Assembly: GCA_964526785.1 (NCBI GenBank)
Contig: CAZGMJ010000140.1
Coordinates: 1-5,245 of the forward strand
Direction: 5' to 3'
DNA length: 5,245 bases
Source: CAZGMJ01 sp964526785
Lineage (GTDB): Bacteria; Planctomycetota; Phycisphaerae; Sedimentisphaerales; Anaerobacaceae
Positions within the stretch are counted from its first letter, which is position 1. Every line of letters starts with the position of its first letter. The position numbers were made by a program, and so were the translations under genes. Positions 1 to 4,265 of this stretch are shown one piece after another. The notes under the pieces are model-generated. The model was not told the DNA's origin. It made no database searches and saw nothing but the letters and a program-made list of their open reading frames with translations.

Positions 1-152
1 TCGATGTTCAAAGGTCTTGACACAAACCCACTACGACTTGTTCAGCAAACCCTAAATACACCGATCCCATTGGCGGTATCGAACGATAGAACAGTGCAGT
101 CGTTACTGATCCATACGGGGAACTGATTACCAACGGTAACAGCCTTCAGCAG
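1..152. other. left edge, no supported gene
   Basis: No convincing gene starts or ends here. On the minus strand the frame of the 58-residue ORF at 153-329 stays open for another 36 codons after its TAA, closing with TGA at 42-44, but there is no start codon with a ribosome site inside it. A short imperfect hairpin at about 122-140 (CTGATTACC / GGTAACAG) lacks a T-run and is not called a terminator. The sequence is AT-richer than the right half of the window. Confidence 0.5.
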
Positions 153-329
153 TTATCTTGTTTCGTCTGTTGCCTCAAGAGCTTCTTTCGCTTGCTCATG
201 ATCCTGCGAGGCGTTGGTGGAGGAGACACCCGTATATCTCTCAACATAGCCGTCCTCATTCAACACAGCCTGCAAGTCTTTCTCTGCGGCCAGCGCAATC
301 CGCAGCCCCCCGTGCAACCCATACGCCAT
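153..329 (-). CDS. possible small protein, 58 aa, unknown function
   Basis: An ATG at 327-329 opens a 58-codon frame ending in TAA at 153-155. A TGA lies four codons upstream in frame, and a purine-rich GAGGGAG sits seven bases before the ATG, a good ribosome-binding site. The product begins MAYGLHGGLRIALAAEKDLQ, has no membrane segment or signal peptide, and turns acidic and helix-prone toward the C terminus (SQDHEQAKEALEATDETR). I recognise no family. It lies 44 bases behind the frameshifted membrane gene and points the same way, so it could be the third gene of a short minus-strand operon starting with the S23 gene. After the TAA the same frame stays open for 36 codons, so it could also be the front of a longer gene cut by a nonsense change. 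Existence is supported by the ribosome site and codon pattern only. Confidence 0.4.
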   Translation of the reverse strand: MAYGLHGGLRIALAAEKDLQAVLNEDGYVERYTGVSSTNASQDHEQAKEALEATDETR

Positions 330-373
330 GCATATGCTCCCTCACCGTAGAGTCAACATCCGTGGCCTGGAAT

Positions 374-675
374 TCACATAGTGTGCTGAATTACAAACAC
401 AATCCAATACAATGACGATAGGATCAGTCCCCAGAATGCAAACTTCTTGCTCTTGGATTCGTCCTGCCGACCTCCTGAGTGGTATCCAATGATGCCGAGC
501 AGCACAGCGACAAATGCAAGTGGGGGCTGACCGGAAACAGGTGGGAGGCGATAGTCCTGATAAGATCAGAATCACATAGTGCCAATGAAGCGAAGGTAAG
601 GGGTATCACTGCAAAACACGACATTCCCAAGACGAAGGAAGCAATTGTGAGATGTCCACCTATGCGTTTTGTCAT
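374..675 (-). pseudogene. small three-TM membrane protein, frame broken at a C-run
   Basis: The ATG at 673-675 follows a weak purine-rich GAGAGA and lies 16 bases after the S23 gene stop, so the two are probably cotranscribed. The frame codes for a hydrophobic N terminus (about residues 8-33, IASFVLGMSCFAVIPLTFAS) as far as residue 50, then degenerates into an unlikely tail ending near 424. From the same point a second frame continues sensibly: PPLAFVAVLLGIIGYHSGG, a charged DESKSKK linker, then FAFWGLILSSLYWIVFVIQ and a stop at 374-376. The switch falls at CCCCC (522-526 on the plus strand). One extra C gives ...FPVS-PP-LAFVAV... and a single 100-residue protein with three membrane segments. 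The defect is therefore a one-base loss in a homopolymer, either a real mutation, a phase-variable tract or a sequencing error. The fold recalls small DUF4190-like membrane proteins, but I cannot name a family. Confidence 0.65.
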
Positions 676-691
676 GGTTCTCTCAATAAGC

Positions 692-1036
692 TCACTTGTT
701 GATTAGGCCGGACAACATCTTGCAGATATCCTCGACCTCTTTCTTCAATGCTTCATTCTGCTCATCAGCCACCAGGTTCTTTCGCTTGCAGATTTCCAGA
801 ATCGGGACACATTCGAAAGCAGAGCCTCTTGCGATTCTAAAGAATTGCATTCTGTCGGCCTTGTGATATCTCCCATTGCCTTCGGCGATGTTTGTCGAGA
901 TTGAAAGCGCGGCTCTGTTCAGTTGGTCGGTGAGGTAGTAGTTGCCTTTGCCGAAGCCTTTCGTCAATTCACCAATTCTATCCGCGAAATCGACCGCTCG
1001 CTTATATACGTCCAGCTTCTCAAATAGAAATGGCAT
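692..1036 (-). CDS. S23/four-helix-bundle protein (23S rRNA IVS protein family)
   Basis: This 114-residue protein shows the S23 (IVP) pattern: an N-terminal FEKLDVYKRAVDFA helix, then LTDQLNRAALSISTNIAEG at about residues 36-54 with the family's SI..NIAEG core, a third helix MQFFRIARGSAFEC, and a last helix EVEDICKMLSGLI. Length and helix order match the usual ~110-120 residues. The family was first found encoded inside intervening sequences of 23S rRNA genes. It is related to Avd, the accessory protein of diversity-generating retroelements, and forms basic pentameric barrels thought to bind nucleic acid. Here it is not inside rRNA and no reverse transcriptase is visible. The ATG at 1034-1036 gives the canonical N terminus, although no clear ribosome-binding site precedes it. 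It heads a minus-strand cluster with the broken membrane gene. Upstream are TCGA-type repeats and a tRNA-Ser. The molecular role of free-standing copies is unknown. Confidence 0.92.
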   Translation of the reverse strand: MPFLFEKLDVYKRAVDFADRIGELTKGFGKGNYYLTDQLNRAALSISTNIAEGNGRYHKADRMQFFRIARGSAFECVPILEICKRKNLVADEQNEALKKEVEDICKMLSGLINK

Positions 1037-1078
1037 GGTTCAATAAATCCACAATTTCCCGCAGTTGTGTATCTTCAC

Positions 1079-1181
1079 GTCGAATCTCGACTCTCTCTTC
1101 GTGCGCCTCGAAAATCGAGAATCGAAATTTGACCGCAATCGAGAAACTTTCGTATCAAATCTCGAAATTCGATTCTCGATT
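1079..1181. repeat. cluster of TCGA-centred direct and inverted repeats
   Basis: A short stretch upstream of the S23 gene is built from variants of one unit. AATCGAGAATCGA (1113-1125) is the exact reverse complement of TCGATTCTCGATT (1169-1181), and the match continues for four more bases with one bulge. A further AATCGAGA sits at 1137-1144. GTCGA-ATC-TCGAC (1079-1091) is a small palindrome of the same type, and TCTCGAAATTCGA (1160-1172) is another variant. The 13-base arms enclose 43 bases and could form a cruciform or RNA stem in the 5' region of the S23 transcript. Origin (miniature mobile element, protein-binding array or IVS-like RNA) is not decided by the sequence. Confidence 0.7.
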
Positions 1182-1186
1182 GCTCT

Positions 1187-1217
1187 GTTTCTTCTACCTC
1201 AGTGAGGTAGAAGAAAC
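1187..1217. repeat. perfect 15-bp inverted repeat at the tRNA-Ser 3' end
   Basis: GTTTCTTCTACCTCA (1187-1201) and TGAGGTAGAAGAAAC (1203-1217) are exact reverse complements around a single central G. The outer base of the right arm, 1217, is also the discriminator base of the tRNA-Ser on the minus strand, so the repeat begins exactly where the mature tRNA ends. In the tRNA precursor it would form a stable trailer hairpin. No T-run follows on either strand (minus continues AGAGCAATCG), so it is not a classical intrinsic terminator. It could be a 3' processing or weak termination structure, or the footprint of an insertion at the tRNA end. Confidence 0.85.
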
Positions 1218-1304
1218 GGAGAGGGCGGGATTCGAACCCGCGGTAGGGACAAGCCCTACACAGCCTTTCCAAGGCTGCTCGATAAGCCACTCCGACACCT
1301 CTCC
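1217..1304 (-). tRNA. tRNA-Ser, anticodon GGA
   Basis: The minus strand folds as a complete 88-nt class II tRNA. The acceptor GGAGAGG/CCTCTCC pairs perfectly, with discriminator G. The D arm is TCG/CGA and contains GTGG. The anticodon arm is CAGCC-TTGGAAA-GGCTG with anticodon GGA at 1268-1270 (complement), reading UCC and UCU serine codons. A 19-nt variable arm, GTAGGG-CTTG-T-CCCTAC, is the serine signature, and the T arm is GCGGG-TTCGAAT-CCCGC. The 3' CCA is not encoded, so it must be added by nucleotidyltransferase. A sigma70-type promoter lies 14 bases upstream and a perfect hairpin starts at its 3' base. It stands alone, divergent from the sigma factor gene on its other side. Confidence 0.98.
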
Positions 1305-1310
1305 GGAGTT

Positions 1311-1346
1311 CGGGCCCAGTATAGCAGCTAAAACGCGGTCTTGCAA
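1311..1346 (-). promoter_or_regulatory. sigma70-type promoter of tRNA-Ser
   Basis: On the minus strand TTGCAA (1341-1346) is followed after exactly 17 bases by TATACT (1318-1323), a good -35/-10 pair with optimal spacing. Transcription would start near 1311, about seven bases before the mature tRNA 5' end at 1304. The stretch just after the -10 is GGGCCCG. Such a GC-rich discriminator is known for stable-RNA promoters under stringent (ppGpp) control, so growth-rate regulation is a reasonable inference. Confidence 0.72.
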
Positions 1347-1393
1347 CCCAACCGGCGATTTAGACGCCCAGGCGGGGGCGAGCGAGAAAAAAA

Positions 1394-1424
1394 GTGAACC
1401 GGCCGGCGCCCTGAAGAGACTAAA
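1394..1424 (+). promoter_or_regulatory. possible ECF-type promoter of the sigma factor gene
   Basis: GTGAACC (1394-1400) and ACTAAA (1419-1424) resemble ECF promoters, whose -35 usually carries a GAAC core and whose -10 is of the TCTAA kind. The 18-base gap is slightly long. Transcription would begin around 1430, almost at the ATG at 1434. That fits the lack of a well-placed ribosome-binding site there (nearest purine-rich GAAGAG is 15 bases upstream) and would give a leaderless message. Many ECF genes are autoregulated, which is why I looked here; the match itself is only suggestive. Confidence 0.27.
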
Positions 1425-1433
1425 ATATACAGA

Positions 1434-1964
1434 ATGAATGATCCGAGCAACCAAATCGTTGATGAGATCCTCGTCATGGACTGCCAGGACGGCGATGCCA
1501 GGGCCCTGAATGTGCTGGTCGGTCGCTGGCAGAAGCGCCTGTGGGCCCACGCATATCGGATCGTCTGTGATTCCGAGGCGGCATGGGATATCACGCAGGA
1601 TAGCTGGCTGGCCATTGTTCGAGGCATCAGAAAGCTCAACGATCCCGCCAGTTTCGGGCCCTGGTCCATGCAGATTGTTGCGAACAAGTCCAGAGACTGG
1701 ATCCGAAGGCACAAGAGGGTCGTACCGGTGCGGCAGGAAAGGCAACAGGCCGGCGGGGACTGCAAAAGGGTCGATCAATCCGACGACCTGAACAAGATCC
1801 TGGGCAGGCTCCCGGTGAATCACAGATCCATCCTGAAGCTGCACTACATCGAGCAGGTGAGCGTTGCCGATATAGCAAGACTTCTCGACATACCGCCCGG
1901 TACGGTCAAGTCGCGCCTGCACAAGGCCCGGGAAAAATTCAGAAGGCTGTGGGAAACGACGTAG
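1434..1964 (+). CDS. RNA polymerase sigma factor, ECF (sigma70) family
   Basis: The 176-residue product has the two-domain layout of ECF sigma factors. Sigma2 spans about 22-94, with AHAYRIVCDSEAAWDITQDSWL (region 2.1-2.2 core, D-x-TQD-x-WL) and PWSMQIVANKSRDWIRR (region 2.4, -10 recognition). A short linker follows to about 117. Sigma4 (117-171) has LGRLPVNHRSILKLHY and the helix-turn-helix VADIARLLDIPPGTVKSRL that reads the -35. There is no sigma3 and no extra C-terminal domain. It directs core polymerase to a dedicated set of promoters, normally under control of a partner encoded next door. Here the next genes code for a soluble protein and a membrane protein that are paralogous to each other. 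No zinc-binding anti-sigma (HxxxCxxC) is seen. Start: ATG at 1434 gives the usual length, but no clear ribosome-binding site precedes it. A second in-frame ATG at codon 15 would cut into the domain's start. Confidence 0.95.
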   Translation: MNDPSNQIVDEILVMDCQDGDARALNVLVGRWQKRLWAHAYRIVCDSEAAWDITQDSWLAIVRGIRKLNDPASFGPWSMQIVANKSRDWIRRHKRVVPVRQERQQAGGDCKRVDQSDDLNKILGRLPVNHRSILKLHYIEQVSVADIARLLDIPPGTVKSRLHKAREKFRRLWETT

Positions 1965-1981
1965 CAATCGAGCCGTGGGGA

Positions 1982-1994
1982 CCGGATCGTCCGG
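1982..1994 (+). promoter_or_regulatory. small hairpin overlapping the next gene's ribosome site
   Basis: CCGGA-TCG-TCCGG (1982-1994) forms a perfect five-pair hairpin. Its last two G bases belong to the GGAG (1993-1996) used as ribosome-binding site for the 65-residue protein starting at 2006. In the polycistronic message it could lower translation of that small protein relative to the sigma factor. The stem is short, so this is a modest inference. Confidence 0.27.
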
Positions 1995-2005
1995 AGCAAT
2001 ACGAT

Positions 2006-2203
2006 ATGAACGATGAGAAAACAATACGCAATGTGCTCGATACGCCCGGCTGGGACGCCGGCCGCGGGCGAACGCTGGAGAGGCTCATGCGGCGTGCGTG
2101 GGCCGCGGAAATGAATCAAATGATGTGCGCCGTCTGGGGATACGGGACGGCCTTTCACGGGAGCAAAGACCATGCAGGACGAAACGATCAAAAGAATTCT
2201 TGA
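2006..2203 (+). CDS. small soluble protein, 65 aa, truncated paralogue of the next gene product
   Basis: The frame is open from 1949, but the ATG at 2006 has a GGAG nine bases upstream and gives the N terminus that matches the neighbour, so I choose it. The product aligns with the first ~50 residues of the 121-residue protein at 2172: MNDEKTIRNVLD with MQDE-TIKRILE, RGRTLERLMRRAW with RENTLREMLGDFY, and AVWGYGTAF with LVWVWGLVF. That is about 15 identities over 49 positions plus many conservative changes. It stops just where the partner's first membrane helix begins, ending instead in a polar tail (HGSKDHAGRNDQKNS). That tail is encoded in the overlap with the next gene, whose ATG at 2172 lies inside this frame. 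It has no membrane segment. Function unknown; the position behind an ECF sigma factor suggests a regulatory partner or a soluble competitor of the membrane form. Confidence 0.75.
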   Translation: MNDEKTIRNVLDTPGWDAGRGRTLERLMRRAWAAEMNQMMCAVWGYGTAFHGSKDHAGRNDQKNS

Positions 2204-2537
2204 AGACAGCCAAACGTACGACGATTCCAGAGAAAACACGCTTCGCGAGATGCTGGGCGACTTCTACAGCAGGAAGATGATGTCTGTGGCGATTCTCGTG
2301 TGGGTCTGGGGACTCGTCTTCATCGCCGGGGCCGTCTACAGCGCCGTCAGGTTCTTCGACGATATCGGAACGAAAGACCAGATCATGTATGCTGCGCTGT
2401 TTATCATCTTCCTCATGTGGCTGGGGCTGATGAAAGTCTTTGCCTGGCTGATGATCGCACGCAACGGCATCAAACGCGAGGTCAAGCGGCTCGAGCTGCG
2501 CATCGCCGAACTGGCGAAAGTCCTCAGCGAGAAATAG
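2172..2537 (+). CDS. two-TM protein resembling DUF6768, putative sigma factor partner
   Basis: 121 residues. A polar helical N domain (about 1-36, with TIKRILEDS and NTLREMLGDFYSRKM) leads into a first membrane segment (37-59, ILVWVWGLVFIAGAVYSAV). A short loop, FFDDIGTKDQ, follows, then a second segment (70-93, YAALFIIFLMWLGLMKVFAW) and a charged amphipathic helix (98-119, IKREVKRLELRIAELAKVL) that could be a coiled coil. Both ends would lie on the same side, most simply the cytoplasm. The layout and the end of TM2 plus 'KRLELRIA' recall the uncharacterised DUF6768 proteins often encoded after ECF sigma factors; this assignment is from memory. The ATG at 2172 has GGGAG eight bases upstream and overlaps the preceding frame by 32 bases, implying translational coupling. 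A membrane anchor that holds or releases the sigma factor is the natural hypothesis, not shown by sequence. Confidence 0.9.
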   Translation: MQDETIKRILEDSQTYDDSRENTLREMLGDFYSRKMMSVAILVWVWGLVFIAGAVYSAVRFFDDIGTKDQIMYAALFIIFLMWLGLMKVFAWLMIARNGIKREVKRLELRIAELAKVLSEK

Positions 2538-2613
2538 TGGCACAGGCCCCGGCCTGCGATTAGAATCTCGGCAGAAGGATACGAATGCAGAGTTTCGATC
2601 GAGGTGTGTTGCG

Positions 2614-3039
2614 ATGCCGAAAGAAGAGCGACTCTTGAAACTGTTCCTGCGGATCATGGGGACCACGTCCCTGCTGGCCATGATTGGCGTGGTGATGCCT
2701 TATTCGTGGATGGATGCCAGCCATCAATGGCTGGGGCTTGGAAAGATGCCCGCTGATGCCGTGGTCGGATACCTGGCGCGATCCACCTCTCTGCTCTACG
2801 CGATGCACGGTGCGCTGCTCTGGGTGGCTTCCTTCGACGTCGTTCGCTACCGGGCGATCGCGCTGTATATCGGCGTGGCGGTAATGGCCGCGGGCGTCTT
2901 CCTGCTCGGGATTGACGTCGTCGAAGGCCTGCCGCTGGTGTGGGTGGCGGGCGAAGGGCCGATCAACTTCGTCTGCGGCGCGTTAATCTTCCTGCTCGCG
3001 CGGAGGATTCCTTCGCAGCGCGACTCTCAGCCGTCCTGA
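2614..3039 (+). CDS. four-TM membrane protein, unknown function
   Basis: 141 residues, with about four hydrophobic segments: 11-30 (LRIMGTTSLLAMIGVVMPYS), about 52-74 (GYLARSTSLLYAMHGALLWVA), 81-103 (IALYIGVAVMAAGVFLLGIDVVE) and 112-131. Between the first two is a conserved-looking loop, SWMDASHQWLGLGKMP, and YLARSTS begins the second segment. I remember very similar orphan proteins in planctomycetes but no named family or function. The ATG at 2614 has GAGG nine bases upstream, and the gap to the preceding gene is 76 bases with no convincing terminator, so it may be read through from the sigma factor operon. Its last 13 bases overlap the end of the convergent lactate dehydrogenase gene. Confidence 0.88.
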   Translation: MPKEERLLKLFLRIMGTTSLLAMIGVVMPYSWMDASHQWLGLGKMPADAVVGYLARSTSLLYAMHGALLWVASFDVVRYRAIALYIGVAVMAAGVFLLGIDVVEGLPLVWVAGEGPINFVCGALIFLLARRIPSQRDSQPS

Positions 3040-3989
3040 TCGCTGTCGCGAATCTGGTCGACAACCTTGCGAATCGCATCGGCCGAAGCGCGGAGCTTGC
3101 CGAGTTCGTCGTCGCTCAACTCGGCGTCGATCACTTTGTGGATCCCGCCCGCCCCCACGATGCACGGCACGCTGAGGCACAAATCCTCAATCCCGTATTC
3201 CCCGTGCATGAGGCTGGAGACCGTCAGGATCGAATGCTCGTCGCGAAGGATCGCGTTGCTGATGCGCACGAGGGACAGGCCGATGCCGTAGTAGGTTGAA
3301 CCTTTATAGTCGATGATGTGGTACGCACTGTCTCGAACCTTCTCGGCGATTTCCAGGTGGTGCTGTTCGTAATCGCACACCTGGCAGATACGGCAATATT
3401 CCCTCAGCGGCACGCCTGCGATATGCGTCATGCTCCAGGCTGGAACCTCGCTGTCGCCGTGCTCGCCCAGGATATACGCGTGGACGTTGCGTGCGTCGAT
3501 TTTGCAGTGACGGCTCAACAGATATTTGAAACGCGCGCTGTCGAGGACCGTCCCCGAGCCGATTACGCGCTCTCGCGGCCATTCGAGCGTTTGCTGCGCG
3601 ACATACGTCAGAGCATCGACCGGATTTGTAACCATCACCAGCACGCCCGAGCAGTCGGTCTTCTTAATCTCGCTGCAGATGGATCGCACGATCTGCGCGT
3701 TCTTCTGGATCAGCTCGGTGCGCGACTGTCCGGGCGCCTGCTTCGCCCCGGCCGTGACCACGATCAGGTCCGCACCGGCACACTCGGAATAGTCGCCCGT
3801 GACGATCGACACAGGCGGGATAAAGGGCAACCCGTGCGAAAGATCCATTACCTCGCCTTCGGCCCGCTTCTCGTCAATATCGACCAGCACGATCTGCTTG
3901 GCCAACCCTCCGGGCAGCAGCGCATAAATATAGGCTGTTCCCACCGCACCTGCGCCGACAACGACAACTTTTCTGCTTCCTGGATCCAC
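3027..3989 (-). CDS. ldh: L-lactate dehydrogenase (NAD-dependent)
   Basis: Cytoplasmic enzyme interconverting pyruvate and L-lactate with NADH/NAD+, a fermentation step. With the start I chose it is 320 residues, the family's usual size. Seen in order: GAGAVGTAY (12-20) Rossmann loop; VDID (36-39) with the acidic NAD-ribose ligand; active-site loop AKQAPGQSR (82-90), where Q84 at the specificity position favours lactate over malate dehydrogenase (Arg there) and R90 polarises the carbonyl; TNPVD (121-125); D150 and R153 (LDSARF) for the catalytic dyad and carboxylate; catalytic H177 in GEHGD; YKGSTYYGIG (228-237). Unusual is CRICQVC (199-205), three Cys spaced two apart. A TTG at 3993-3995 directly abuts GGGAG with no spacing, while GTG at 3987-3989 lies six bases from it, so GTG is the better start. 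The gene converges on 2614-3039. No clear promoter was found upstream. Confidence 0.95.
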   Translation of the reverse strand: MDPGSRKVVVVGAGAVGTAYIYALLPGGLAKQIVLVDIDEKRAEGEVMDLSHGLPFIPPVSIVTGDYSECAGADLIVVTAGAKQAPGQSRTELIQKNAQIVRSICSEIKKTDCSGVLVMVTNPVDALTYVAQQTLEWPRERVIGSGTVLDSARFKYLLSRHCKIDARNVHAYILGEHGDSEVPAWSMTHIAGVPLREYCRICQVCDYEQHHLEIAEKVRDSAYHIIDYKGSTYYGIGLSLVRISNAILRDEHSILTVSSLMHGEYGIEDLCLSVPCIVGAGGIHKVIDAELSDDELGKLRASADAIRKVVDQIRDSDQDG

Positions 3990-4141
3990 AGTCAACTCCC
4001 GTTCAAGTTCACTCGATTCGCAGTTCTGGTTCTTTCAGAGGGCCGTGCAGCCGGAATTGCCACACGCGCCGACTCCTATTGTCCGGCTCTGCGGGCGGAC
4101 GAAAATAGGCATTTGCCTTAATCCGGCTCATGCAATTACTC

Positions 4142-4265
4142 AAAAAGCCCGTCGTGATGCGCTATTCTGGGGTCTCCGGCACCCGAAAAGCAAGTTTTTT
4201 CGCAGTGACGGATCGGCCGGTCGCGGGGCCGCGCCGTCGAAAAAGCCGTCGCCCGATACGCTATT
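4142..4265. repeat. pair of ~25-base near-direct repeats between ldh and tadA
   Basis: AAAAAGCCCGTCG-TGATGCGCTATT at 4142-4166 and AAAAAGCC-GTCGCCCGATACGCTATT at 4240-4265 match over most of their length with small gaps and one transition, and lie about 98 bases apart in the same orientation. On the minus strand, the direction of tadA and ldh, each reads AATAGCG...GACGG(G)CTTTTT. The right copy overlaps the tadA stop codon. Neither copy has a stem strong enough before its T5 run to be a convincing terminator. Flanks are not similar, so only this short block is repeated. The rest of the 271-base gap holds a CGCGG-CC-CCGCG palindrome (4222-4233) and a CGAAAA...TTTTCG hairpin near 4183-4202. Confidence 0.5.

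Noticed and set aside
692..1217. Diversity-generating retroelement
   Set aside because: The S23 protein resembles Avd in family, but no reverse transcriptase and no template or variable repeat pair with adenine-specific differences is seen in the window.
1030..1437. Long frames over the tRNA on both strands (plus 1030-1437, minus 1075-1290, minus 1194-2024)
   Set aside because: They translate the tRNA-Ser T arm into the well-known false motifs GFEPAV and RGFESRPLR, and the last runs antisense through the sigma factor gene.
2538..2566. TGGCAC (2538-2543) as a sigma54 -24 box, and CAGGCC-CC-GGCCTG (2543-2556) as a terminator
   Set aside because: No GC at the required -12 spacing for sigma54. 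The palindrome has a two-base centre and is followed by CGATTAG, with no T-run.
2085..2681. 198-residue minus-strand frame
   Set aside because: It is antisense to the two small partner genes, has a His/Arg/Pro-rich artefact-like composition and no family resemblance.
3318..4121. 267-residue plus-strand frame
   Set aside because: It lies almost wholly antisense to lactate dehydrogenase, whose catalytic motifs are intact.
4130..4260. SRP RNA or a riboswitch next to tadA or upstream of ldh
   Set aside because: The conserved SRP tetraloop region (GGAAGGAAGCA type) is absent, and the small hairpins present match no riboswitch I know.
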